Below are positions 25,111 through 36,299 of a DNA stretch of 64,000 bases, piece by piece (the stretch's first letter is position 1; each line of letters starts with the position of its first letter). Source of the DNA: Caprella mutica (taxonomy: Eukaryota; Arthropoda; Malacostraca; Amphipoda; Caprellidae); contig CANNZV010001876.1 in the NCBI GenBank assembly GCA_947561585.1, positions 1-64,000 on the forward strand, in the 5' to 3' direction. The position numbers and the translations under genes are program-made. The notes below the pieces were generated by a model that worked only from the letters and a program-made list of their open reading frames with translations, did no database searches and was not told the DNA's origin.

Positions 25111-25542
25111 ATTCAGGCAACGCGAATGCATAGTCTAATAGTATTAAAGCCTTCTGTTTAGCATGTGATGTTAATTTGAATAATGAATAATAGTAAAGTG
25201 GTTTGTTCTTCAGAGGAAATATGAATTCATTTTTGTAAAATTGGTGTCTAGCTTGTTATTAGATAAGAAAATTGTTACATTTATTAATTCTGCATTTATT
25301 TAATGTAATATTAAGTGCAATTTTATTAAATGGAAAATGTACGAATAAATCCATCAAACTATTACTATACTGTATTTTGTAGAACCTCAATATTTTAATG
25401 TTTTTTTTTGGTAAAGTGTGTATAGAATGAAATATTTGCATTATTTTAACTGTATAAAGTATCGTAATTTTTATATAGAGAACTTACATAAGAAATATCG
25501 CAATATTTCATTCCATTACAAACTATATTCTTTCTAAGATCT

Positions 25543-26630
25543 CTATATTATATGGTACCACCCCCATTCCTATATTATATGGTACCACCCCCATTCCTAT
25601 ATTATATGGTACCACCCCCATTCCTATATTATATGGTACCACCCCCATTCCTATATTATATGGTACCACCCCCATTCCTATATTATATGGTACCACCCCC
25701 ATTCCTATATTATATGGTACCACCCCCATTCCTATATTATATGGTACCACCCCCATTCCTATATTATATGGTGACACCCCCATTCCTATATTATATGGTA
25801 CCACCCCCATTCCTATATTATATGGTACCACCCCCATTCCTATATTATATGGTACCACCCCCATTCCTATATTATATGGTACCACCCCCATTCCTATATT
25901 ATATGGTACCACCCCCATTCCTATATTATATGGTACCACCCCCATTCCTATATTATATGGTACCACCCCCATTCCTATATTATATGGTACCACCCCCATT
26001 CCTATATTATATGGTGAAACCCCCATTCCTATATTATATGGTACCACCCCCATTCCTATATTATATGGTACCACCCCCATTCCTATATTATATGGTGACA
26101 CCCCCATTCCTATATTATATGGTGACACCCCCATTCCTATATTATATGGTGACACCCCCATTCCTATATTATATGGTGACACCCCCATTCCTATATTATA
26201 TGGTACCACCCCCATTCCTATATTATATGGTGACACCCCCATTCCTATATTATATGGTGACACCCCCATTCCTATATTATATGGTACCACCCCCATTCCT
26301 ATATTATATGGTACCACCCCCATTCCTATATTATATGGTGACACCCCCATTCCTATATTATATGGTGACACCCCCATTCCTATATTATATGGTGACACCC
26401 CCATTCCTATATTATATGGTGACACCCCCATTCCTATATTATATGGTACCACCCCCATTCCTATATTATATGGTGACACCCCCATTCCTATATTATATGG
26501 TGACACCCCCATTCCTATATTATATGGTACCACCCCCATTCCTATATTATATGGTACCACCCCCATTCCTATATTATATGGTACCACCCCCATTCCTATA
26601 TTATATGGTACCACCCCCATTCCTATATTA
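25543..26630. repeat. 27-bp satellite, 40 units, with nine-unit higher-order period
   Basis: Units contain CCCCCATTCCTATATTATAT then GGTACCA, GGTGACA or once GGTGAAA, and are otherwise identical. Calling the GGTACCA form P and the GGTGACA form T, the order is 8P-T, 8P-K, PP-TTTT-P-TT twice, then PPPP. This fits a nine-unit (243-bp) higher-order repeat. 27 bp is nine codons, so both strands stay open for about 1.1 kb. I treat those 365/366-codon frames as artefacts because no promoter, splice site or codon-level selection is visible. Confidence 0.97.
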
Positions 26631-26639
26631 TGCTCTCCC

Positions 26640-28850
26640 CATCAGATTTTAAATGCATGACTGCTTTTAATTTACATCAACTGAGATCCTATTTCGTTGA
26701 TATGAATTGGAGATGTCTTTAAAACCCGTCAACTGAATGACACTTCAGATAAATGGAAATGAAACCTGTTAGAGATCTGGAACACCAAATTTACTCAATG
26801 GTAAGACTGTAAAAACACAATGGATAATGTTAGTGAGTGAACTAGGAAGTTGCGTGAATGTACTTGTAATTAAATGTACTCATTATTTAAGATAGAACTC
26901 AAGAGATGTTTTACTTTTTTGTATGCAATTACATGGAAAAGGAATTGGTACCTAGATGGAACACATACGAATTCATAGTAGTACATTTTCTGTGTGTTTG
27001 AAAAAGTATATTTTAGGTAAATTTCACATATTATAGCTGTACTGTATTCGTGGGGATATCATAAATAGATATGATTTACTACCTGGCTACTAATTATATT
27101 CAAGAACAAATTCTCCCGTGACTTAAGTTACATATTTTTGAATATTTTGAAGACTAAATCTGTCTATTGATATAAAGTAAATATTTTACGAAACACAAAT
27201 CAAATATTAAGTTACTGATTCATTCAGCACCTTCATTAAACACTTGACAATCTACATGAAATACATTTATAGACAAAGTATGAACGCATAGTAATTCAAA
27301 GACAACTATATACTGAAATTATTAGTAAATATACATTAAAATTGCTTTGAGAAAAAGGCTTCCGAAAAAGTTTCCATGTAATCCACACAACTTGTGTGAA
27401 CTGATGCAAAGTCAACGAAGTACATAATAACAAATAACTATTTTACATACACGCAGGCTCGACGGGTGGGCGTGATAGAAAAAAATATTTAGCTGAACGT
27501 TCATACTACCATCAAAGAAGTATAAAAATGAACCACATTATAACTGAAGCTATTTTGCATGTAAGTACATAGTAAATAATGTTATTTAATTCTTCGTTGT
27601 TCTTTTGATCCTATTTATAGTTACTGTAAACAGGTTTTTGAACGATAGAAGTCCAATGTTTCAAATTACTGCAAGTCATGTGTAAAATCACACTTTTTAG
27701 TTATATAAGTTTTTTAGCATACGTAATAAATTACCAATTTCCTTCTAGTTTCAGTCCAATTTAAATATATTTAATACTTTATATATTCTATGAATGAAAC
27801 CATTAATTGAAAATTAATTATATTTCAAGATTTTCATTCACTCCCTCGGAAAAATAGTGTAATTTTCTTTCCCAATCTTGAACAGCAAAAGCAATATATG
27901 GTCTTGTGTTAGAAGATTTAAAACATCGACACTGAATTTCAAAGGGACTTTGAATATGTATCACAAATCTAATTTCAAACTTTGCTATTTAGATTTATTC
28001 CCAGTATATTGAGACGTGTTATGTCAAAAAGACAATAATTTATGAGGCCATAAATTCACTCGTGTCAACTGACTGAGAAATTTCGTCGAGTCCATTTTGG
28101 AATCTTAGAGACGACAGTTATTGGAGAGAAGTTTATGGGGTGAACAAGTCACTTGGAGATGTGTTTGATAGATAAAATGCATCGCACAATTTATTGTATT
28201 TATTAAAATAGATACATACATTTCAATTTAATGGGATATCTTATTAGGTCATACAATTATGAATAGCAACTGCTTTAAACATATTTCTATATTTGTATAG
28301 AATAGATAGTAGTAATCTGATCACTTGTTTCCATATATTAAAAACCCACTATGTTTTTTTTAGGTAACACTATCGATATTTTGATCTCCCAAGAGTTTCA
28401 AAGCTTGTCAGGGATTTCTAACTGCATTTCTCTGTCCCAGAACTGCATTAAAGTATGCATTAGGCTACCTTTGATAGGCCTAATCTTCTGGTAATATGCC
28501 TGTGAGAGAAAATTACACTCTGAAGTCTATGTAGATTCCTGTCAGATAAATAGGTTAAGGAAGAGGAGTTTTATAGAGTGTTATAAGCCTCTTGAAGAAC
28601 AAAGTTGTTTCTATATATAAGTATATATAACTATTGCATAATCGTATATGCTTTTTTCTAAAACTTCTTAGTAAATCGCAGTGAATAATGTTTGTTATAT
28701 TTCAATAATTAGCTCCTTATGTAAACGTTATTAAACATTCCTTTGATCTTTTCGTAAGACATGTTTATAAACCATTATAAAATTGTATTCAAAGCATGAG
28801 GATTTATTTAACAATATATCCTCTTAATTAATATTAAAAGAAAATATTAA
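26640..28850. other. AT-rich unique DNA, nothing recognised
   Basis: About 2.2 kb of low-complexity-free but AT-rich sequence. No array, paired inverted repeat or credible coding frame was found. Confidence 0.6.
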
Positions 28851-28852
28851 AA

Positions 28853-28915
28853 GTTATGGTGGGGGCATAGAAGATTATGAGGGTATCCAACTTCATCTTC
28901 TATGGCTCTAACACC
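28853..28915. repeat. Inverted-repeat unit at left edge of 27-bp array
   Basis: GTGGGGGCATAGAAGAT and its near complement ATCTTCTATGGCTCTAACAC face each other. The arms are a diverged form of the 33-bp unit found at 63632-64000 (CATAGAAGAT and GGTGGGG words). The 27-bp array begins immediately after it. Confidence 0.7.
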
Positions 28916-29755
28916 CAGCCCCAGCACCCTAAACTCAGCACCCAGCCCCAGCACCCTAAACTTAGTACCCTGCCCCAGCACCCTAAAATCAGCACTCTAC
29001 CCCAGCACCCTAAACTTAGTACCCTGCCCCAGCATCCTAAAATCAGCACTCTACCCCAGCACCCTAAACTTAGTACCCTGCCCCAGCACCCTGCCCCAGC
29101 ATCCTAAAATCAGCACTCTACCCCAGCACCCTAAACTTAGTACCCTGCCCCAGCACCCTAAAATCAGCACTCTACCCCAGCACCCTAAACTCAGTACCCT
29201 ACCCCAGCACCCAGCCCCAGCACCCTAAACTCAGTACCATACCCCAGCACCCTAAACTCAGTACCCTACCCCAGCACCCAGCCCCAGCACCCTAAACTTA
29301 GTACCCTGCCCCAGCACCCTAAAATCAGCACTCTACCCCAGCACCCTAAACTCAGCACCCAGCCCCAGCACCCTAAACTTAGTACCCTGCCCCAGCACCC
29401 TAAAATCAGCACTCTACCCCAGCACCCTAAACTCAGCACCCAGCCCCAGCACCCTAAACTTAGTACCCTGCCCCAGCACCCTAAAATCAGCACTCTACCC
29501 CAGCACCCTAAACTTAGTACCCTGCCCCAGCACCCTAAAATCAGCACTCTACCCCAGCACCCTAAACTCAGCACCCAGCCCCAGCACCCTAAAATCAGCA
29601 CTCTACCCCAGCACCCTAAACTTAGTACCCTGCCCCAGCACCCTAAAATCAGCACTCTACCCCAGCACCCTAAACTTAGTACCCTGCCCCAGCACCCTAA
29701 AATCAGCACTCTACCCCAGCACCCTAAACTCAGCACCCACCCCAGAACCCTACAC
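28912..29755. repeat. 27-bp G/C-rich satellite, about 31 units, largely dimeric
   Basis: CCCCAGCACCCTAAA-type units alternate between CTTAGTACCCTG, ATCAGCACTCTA and CTCAGCACCCAG forms, giving a 54-bp dimeric higher-order repeat over much of the array. The strong C-versus-G strand asymmetry is unlike the rest of the window. The codon-multiple length keeps frames open on both strands (the 163-codon minus frame is an artefact). Confidence 0.95.
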
Positions 29756-29759
29756 AACC

Positions 29760-30588
29760 AGCTCTCTCGGTAATTTCTGTCATTTCAACATTTATAATCA
29801 ATTGCAAGGAAAAAATAACATTATTATTTTTAACTAATTATTAACCAGGAAATCTACAATAATTCCTAGTCGTAAGAAACCACACTCATCTTAGTTTTAA
29901 CTTTTGTACCACTTTAGGCTAAATAATTTACATTGCTGAAATATAATTGTAAGTTGCAACAAGTCGTATAGATTTTTAAAATATATATTTCTATTGTATC
30001 ACTCTGATTTTATATTAAATAATTTAATTCAATATTATTCTTTTTCTATCTCTGGTAAAACCAATAATCCTAATATGTACGATTCAAAAAAAAATTATTA
30101 TAAATGGAAATCAATACAGACGATAAAATTTTCCATAATTAACAGTTCAAAAGCACCCAATTCAGACCGAAATAATAATCAACCGGAAACTATAAAATAG
30201 GAATACTCTTTTGTGAATCATGTTTTAAGTTACTGGATCGACATAATCGTTACTAATTGTTATTTTTTAAATTCATAACTTATTGGTATAATCAAATGAA
30301 ATCTTGAATTATGAATTAATGTTAGATTTTGACTAAATCTTTTAAATTAATTAAACTCATTTCAATTTGTACGACGATGTATTGAATGGAGAATGAATGT
30401 GTATACCTGTACATTAATTACTTCATATCATTTATTTACGTTTAAAAATCTTTACTATGCTGCATAATAAACCAGATCAAACAATTCGAAATTGAGGCAC
30501 TAATTAGGTATCTACAAAAAGTCTCCTGAAAGGGCTTCACTAATTAAATCTCAAGAAATCAAAATAAATCCTAGAAGCATGTAGGTAC
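29760..30588. other. AT-rich unique DNA, nothing recognised
   Basis: The 68-codon frame at 29994 is composition-driven. No array or transposon end is visible before the hAT element. Confidence 0.6.
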
Positions 30589-30596
30589 GTGATAAT

Positions 30597-31767
30597 TAGA
30601 GCCCGGATTTCTATGCTCTAACAGAATAACAGCATAGAAAGCTATAAAAGCATAGATGATCTATGCTTTATAGGCATTAATCTATTTTGCATACAAAGCA
30701 TATAAAATTCTATTTAAGGATATTTTTGTCTATGCTACAGCATGCAAAACTCTATTTAAGAGATATTAAAGTTTATGCTACAGTTGCTCCATTTTCTATT
30801 TACAGTTTTTTTGTTGTTGTAATATTTTAGCAAGTCGTTTAGTTCCAAGTCCTCGTAGTCTTAACAACTCATTAATTAATAATATCCAAAGTTAAGAGGT
30901 CTGATAACGTCACAATACGAAATTTAGTTGATGAATTTGGGTGTTATGCAATGAAAACGTTGTTTTGAAATGCAAGCCATGCAATGTGAAGCTGAGTAGC
31001 TACAAGAAATCGAATGTTGTTTCACAGTTTAAAACAGCGAAACATAGGCGTAAGAGTGTAAATTTTGTAGATTTGAATGAGGATGATGCCAACAAGATAC
31101 CAACCGTATTGTAGCAAATGATCCTGGATTGCAACTCATAGAATAAATACGAATTATCGCTTTTCAAAACTTAAAATTGTTTATTGCTAAATTATTTATA
31201 TTCTAAATATAGCTACTATTATTTTTATATAGCTAGATGAATAGATAATTAAATATCATTATTTACCATATATCGTTATATAGAGACTCATTTTTCTTGT
31301 TCTAATATTTTGTTAGATATTAATGAAACTTTAGCTGTCTCTTAGTAGAACTGAGAATCTGAGAAATTATCGCTAATGGTTATTTGTTGCTATATCATTT
31401 AATTGTCATATTTTAATAAAAATGCGATGCGCAAAATGTGGTTCGATTTCCAATTCCATTTACCATAATTACAAAAAATGTACTTCGATAATTTTCCATT
31501 TGAAACGGGAAACATTATTCAACATCATATATACATACAACCTCAAAATTAAAGAAAAGTATACGTAATTAAGTCTACCATTTTACTCATACGGCATGTT
31601 TTTAATGTTTTTGAATAAATAAAACGTTATTTGAGGTATAACTAGTCAATTTATAACGGCATATTTAGCATAGATTTGGGCTATAAAGCATATTTTTAAG
31701 AGCATATTTTGCATAGTTTTTAGTGCTATTCCGCCTAGATTGAAAGGGCATAGAAATCCGGGCTCTA
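30597..31767 (+). mobile_element. Decayed hAT-type transposon, 1171 bp
   Basis: Perfect 20-bp terminal inverted repeats TAGAGCCCGGATTTCTATGC. The left flank is GTGATAAT (30589-30596) and the right flank GCTGATAAT (31768-31776), which equals an 8-bp target duplication with one inserted C. The 8-bp duplication and YAG-type termini are hAT features. Subterminal CTATGC/GCATAG words recur. The only coding trace is a zinc-finger remnant (30938-31114). The catalytic domain is missing, so it is non-autonomous. Confidence 0.85.
30938..31114 (+). pseudogene. BED-like zinc-finger remnant of hAT transposase
   Basis: A 58-codon open stretch ending in TAG has no ATG at its start, because the frame is entered by decay. 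It contains LKCKPCNVKL followed about 20 residues later by KTAKHRR. This matches the C-x2-C ... H-x4-H layout of BED-type fingers that sit at the N terminus of many hAT transposases. The expected first histidine is missing (SQFKTAKH in place of an H before the K-T-A-K-H). It lies inside the hAT element, supporting a transposase origin. Confidence 0.55.
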
Positions 31768-31812
31768 GCTGATAATTCATTTAAGAGAGATATCGTAGGT
31801 AGTAATGTTTCT

Positions 31813-32109
31813 AGGGACAACATTGGCTATATTAGGACAAGATTGGCAATATTGGGACAACATTGGAAATATTGGAACAACATAGACAATATTGGGACAA
31901 CATAGACAATATTGGGACAACATTGGTAATATTGGTAAAACATTGGCAATATTGGGACAACATTGGAAATATTGGGAGAACATTGGCAACATTTGGACAA
32001 TATTGGCAACATTGGGACAACATTGGAAATATTGGGACAACATTGGCAACATTTGGACAATATTGGCAACATTGGGACAACATTGGCCCGAGAATTATTG
32101 CTACCTGGG
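31813..32109. repeat. 20-bp minisatellite (ACAACATTGGCAATATTGGG), about 14 units, ending in CCCAGG terminus
   Basis: The units are aligned at 20 bp. Variants include CATAGACAATATTGG. The right edge is CCCGAGAATTATTGCTACCTGGG, whose reverse complement CCCAGGTAGCAATAATTCTC matches the 71-bp element at 38420-38490. Overlapping ORFs on both strands are artefacts. Confidence 0.92.
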
Positions 32110-33442
32110 TATAGAGTTAATGGTATTTTATTTGACTGTCTATAATTAATTACTAGTAATGCCTTTATTCAGGCAGGTTGTCTCACGTTCAATCGAACAA
32201 AAGGATTTATAATTAAGCAGAGGCAATGGAAGGAATTACGAACTGCATTTCTCGAATGTTTGGTTATTTGCATCAGAAAAGAGAATAACTAGTTCCTAGG
32301 TTATCAATTCTACAGAGACAATTTCTTAGAAAGAAGTATAATGATTGAAATAGTGTAGTTAAATAGAAATTTTTATAATAGGTTTCAGGTGAGAATATAT
32401 TTCAAGAATGATTAAAATGCGATACTTATGTTTGAAATCTGCAAACTCGTTTTTGTATATCTTTTTTTATGTGATGCAGTTCTATAAAACATTGTTTCAT
32501 AAAATAGGATACGTGTACATCTATGTACCCTTTGGGAGTACACTATTATCTACCCTTTAACGTTCATGTAGAAAATTTGAATTGGATGCATTTCTTGACG
32601 TTAACTCTGGAACACTAGTCATGACAGATGCAACTTTCAGATATTTTACGGGTAACTTTGTTATCTCTAGTCATCAGCAAATAAACAGTTTCGAAAACAG
32701 ATGTTGACTTCACTTGAATGCCATTATAATTATTTGAATTATACTGATAATGTACATTACAATCTAATTAAAAGTATGCCGTTTAATTTTCTATTGAAAC
32801 CGTAGTTTCCTATTGCGAAAAGAAAAAGTGTAATGTGAAGATTAGGAGTATTTATATTACTCGTTATCTTTCTTGGCATATTTCTTATCTATCCTAATAA
32901 TACCCGTAGTGTGTTTATTTATTTATTCGGTGTCCGCTTTTACACGACGGGTATTAAACATGAAGAATGTAACTATGATACGCACGGGAATATATTGACT
33001 TGGTATTTAAATTCCCCTGCTTTTATTCTATTTTTAAATGTATTTATTTATAAAATAAATTAGACTGTGCAGAGAATTTAGTTTAATTGAATTCATTAAA
33101 AGTAACTTATTAACGGGTAATAAATTACGATTGATGATGACCCTTTATTTTTAACGGGAAAGTACACTAGTTATATTATATCATAGAACCACTTACAAAC
33201 ATTTAATATTGTAGCTGTATAATTTATTTAATTTTGTCTCGCTAACAAATTTTTTCATAATGTTGTATGAAAAAATGTTGTCTAAATTAATGTAATTGTA
33301 ATGTTGTCTAAATGAATCACTTATAAGGATCATGTAATATAGTTTCAATATCCTTTAATATAATTTTGTCATATCTTACCGTTATGACTATTATTCATAA
33401 ATGCTGACACGCAACTATTCAATTTAACAAGCTGTAATGTTG
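32110..33442. other. AT-rich unique DNA with one dispersed 30-bp word
   Basis: TTATTTTTAACGGGAAAGTA followed by CACTAGT near 33148-33174 recurs at about 63382-63410. No gene or array seen. Confidence 0.55.
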
Positions 33443-33625
33443 GAGGAGAAAACACACGTAGGGTTTTTTAAGTCTTTCCACCAGACTTCTGTTGGTATCC
33501 ATGATACCTGCAAGTATAATGGATACCAACTAAATAAAATAATTATTATATTGTCTTCTTCTTACATGATTCAAAAATCTTGTACAAGGAGTAGGAGGAG
33601 CTTAGCAAAATTATTATTACTGTGA
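33443..33625. mobile_element. Dispersed foldback repeat, left-end copy
   Basis: Starts ACACACGTAGGGTTTTTTAA, then TCTTTCCACCAGACT, then a perfect hairpin TTGGTATCCAT...ATGGATACCAA (33492-33529), then GTAGGAGGAGCTTA. The same blocks occur at 54953-55107, where the CACGTAGGG/CCACCAGACT block is inverted at the right end. So the full family probably has that block at both ends. A T21 tract follows at 33631. Confidence 0.65.
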
Positions 33626-33630
33626 TTAAA

Positions 33631-33651
33631 TTTTTTTTTTTTTTTTTTTTT
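33631..33651. repeat. T21 homopolymer
   Basis: Uninterrupted T run just after the foldback repeat copy. It could be an A-tail on the minus strand, but no retroposon body is clear. Confidence 0.8.
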
Positions 33652-33976
33652 AAAGGAAGCCTGCCAGAAGAATCAAACCTTCTTTAAATAAATTAAATAA
33701 AATTAAATATATGGTTTGTTAGTTCATCTTTATTATATTATTTTATAGAAATTTAAATTTTATAAGAATTTTTCCATATAATACAAAATAATACGAAAAT
33801 ATAAAATAATGTAAGAAGAAAATAGAACAGGTGTATAGCACATATACAACCTGTGTTAGCACATATACACTGTGAAAATAATTACATTAATAACTCCAGA
33901 CAACTTGTTTATAGCTTGACACTTTACTAACGTTTGTTCACCATTTCATTCGTGTACCTCGACTGGATTTCAAGAA

Positions 33977-33984
33977 TGACGTCA
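33977..33984. promoter_or_regulatory. Perfect CRE-type palindrome TGACGTCA
   Basis: Exact octamer within TTTCAAGAATGACGTCAAAG. This is the second such site in the window after 8028. No adjacent promoter is visible. Confidence 0.3.
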
Positions 33985-34179
33985 AAGAGTAAGTGGTAGT
34001 CCTTATATTAATACAATGGATTTTGCGATTTGGTACATGGTTCACAAAGTTTGCTACAACAGTACTGCCAAATTGAAGCAAGTTTTTACCAGCCTTGTCA
34101 AATTTGAGAAAAAAAATTATACCACTGCTGCGGCTCCGTTACTACTCGACTGGTGGCAATGAGCAAGGTAGGTATATAT

Positions 34180-34429
34180 CACCGAGAAAAAATTGCGAGT
34201 CAACCTGACTCATCGCTTGAGTCAAGGCTGGCAAAACTCCAATATTGCAGTCTTTTTTCTTGATTGACTCTCTACCTGAGTCAATCTGACTATGAATTAG
34301 GAGTCAATATGACTCTTGTTTTTGAGAAAAATATTAGAATGAGTCAAATTGACTCACATTTTTGAGTTGGTTTTGAAACAAACTGTAAACTCAAAATTCG
34401 AGTCAATTTGACTCATATTTTTTTCAGTG
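34180..34429. mobile_element. CACTA-like MITE, 250 bp, packed with TGA(C/G)TCA sites
   Basis: Ends CACCGAGAAAAAATTGCGAG and complement of TATTTTTTTCAGTG (CACTGAAAAAAA), flanked by TAT (34177-34179 and 34430-34432). CACTG-type ends with a 2-3 bp duplication fit the CACTA (EnSpm) superfamily. The interior holds many GAGTCAA..TTGACTC palindromes and at least six exact TGASTCA words. No coding sequence. Confidence 0.65.
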
Positions 34430-34432
34430 TAT

Positions 34433-36220
34433 TTCGGTCACTTCTGATTTTTTTTTCTAGTTTTAATTAATAAAACTCAAATATTCTCATATTATTGAAT
34501 ATTTACTCCGTAACAATGAAATTACAATCAGTCAATATTAGTAATTCACTCCAGCTGTAACTCCCATTTTTTAAAAAGTTATAGCACAAAACTATTATGA
34601 CCACAAAACGAAAAAATAATTCTTTTCAAATATATATTTCAGATACATAATATTCTATTAATATTCCAATTCTCAAACCATAGCATTATTCTCTACACAG
34701 GGCTATATGTAAGTATAGTGCAACATATTGAACTGTAAATTAAATTCTCATTAGAATTCTCTCCTATTTTCACAGAGAACATTTCAATAGACTTGTAAAT
34801 AACATTCCTAGGTATCATAGAGAAGAAATGCATTCTAGTCTAACAAGGAGCTAGAGAAATAACTAGTGAAATAACTAGAGAAATGAGACCACATTTGACT
34901 CATCTTTTGTGTGTGTAGAGCTTTTGAAACATATCTGTCTTCGACCTGAATAGAAAGAAGGAAGAGGAGTGTTAGAAATGTCTCACTAAAATATGCATGA
35001 ACACCTTCTTGTGACCTATGTTTTGTTTGCATCTTGTACCGAGCTGAACTTTATTGAAAATGTTTGACCCAATGGAAGGTTACTGTACTGAAATATTTAT
35101 TTATGTTAATTTACGTGGTTAGAACAATTGTGATTTTATTTGTTTTCGAAAAAATCACCATCTTGAATTTAAGACTCATAGTCTTTATGAAACGAATAAT
35201 AAATTTATAAGAACTTTATAACTTTTTAGTGAATCTGTGGCCTGACGTTGTGTTATTGTTCCACTTTTCTACAAATTTTACAAGATCAGGCCCGTCTGGA
35301 TTTTTTTCCAGAACTGCACAGGTGTCTTCTTGCACAGGATTTTCTAACGAAGATCTTTTTAACGAAGATCTATACGTCACATTGCATTGAAGATCAAGTG
35401 GAATCATCTGTGATGTGTCGGAGACAGTCTGAAATTCTGGTTGAACTGGTAAATAAATTCAGCTAGAAGTTTAAACATTTTGTCGAGTGAAGATGAATAT
35501 AATTTAGTGGGTGAGACGAGTTGTCGATTAGTGGATGTGAAAATGTATATTTTTACTTTTTTATAATAATTCATACTGACATTATGTTATAATAAATATA
35601 GTTATGTTTTAAAATGTAATTATTTACATATGTTATACTGTATATTAAATGGGCTGACACATGAATTTATTGATATTAATAAGATTACTCTCACATACCT
35701 GGATATGATTTTAAGCCTATCAAGTAATCCTATACAGTGAATATATTTGTGGAAATGATATAATATTCCACTATTTTTGCCATACCACAATATAATAGCT
35801 TCAGGAACACGCATAGCAGATATCAGAATTTCAATTAAATTGTTTCCTCTAACAATTGCATGGCAACAGTATATTTATTATTATTTATATAAAGTTATTT
35901 ATATACACAAAGCTCAAGCTATAATCAAATGTGCCTGACTGTAGTATGTATTATTATGTAACTCACGTTATGCGTATATATTATTAAATTACGATTCATA
36001 ATACCATTCAATTTAATTGTTTTCAAATGACAAGATATGAATTATTAGGTAACTAAACCACGGTTTCGTGGAGAAAGGAACAATGTAGTATTTAAGAATA
36101 GCTATAGATATATACAATATAATTAATCCTGTGGAATTAATAAATAAATATTGTGTTTATTCAATTTATTTGAAAAATGTTTTTACTATTATATAATAAA
36201 GCAGCTTGGGATCTCCGTAG
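34433..36220. other. Mostly unique AT-rich DNA with one possible exon
   Basis: Apart from the minus-strand frame at 35216-35420 I see no supported feature. The ORFs at 34835 and 35620 lack any domain. Confidence 0.5.
35216..35420 (-). other. Possible terminal exon or decayed coding fragment
   Basis: The minus strand has an open frame of about 68 codons with unusually protein-like composition for this window (TVSDTSQMIPLDLQ, then CAVLEKNPDGPDLVKFVEKW) ending in a stop at 35216. It is preceded on that strand by AATTTCAG, a plausible splice acceptor. No family is recognised, and the opposite strand is also open in part. It may be chance, a transposon exon or a host 3' exon. Confidence 0.25.
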
Positions 36221-36224
36221 ATTA

Positions 36225-36295
36225 GGGTGGTTGAACTCCTCTATAGTGATCTACAATTAGGTCACTATATAGAGCTTACTTCATTATATGGGATT
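36225..36295. mobile_element. Short pogo-like terminal fragment
   Basis: GGTTGAACTCCTCTATAGTG followed by TAGGTCACTATATAGAGC resembles the GTAGAACTCC..TATAGTGAAC terminus of copies A-C. It is a small inverted scrap without interior. Confidence 0.4.
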
Positions 36296-36299
36296 GAAA

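Larger units (their letters stand above)
22900..25540. other. AT-rich unique DNA with small hairpin and two more complex blocks
   Basis: Holds a hairpin at 23434-23515, a more complex block at about 23690-23935, TTATTTATTTATTGAATAAA repeats at about 24545-24640, and a complex block at about 24770-25110. The 98-codon minus-strand frame at 24753-25049 lies in that last block but shows no known domain or splice pattern. No gene is called. Confidence 0.5.

Noticed and set aside
25552..26652. 366-codon plus-strand and 365-codon minus-strand ORFs as repeat proteins
   Set aside because: The 27-bp unit is a multiple of three, so open frames on both strands are automatic. No promoter, signal peptide or non-repeat domain is present.
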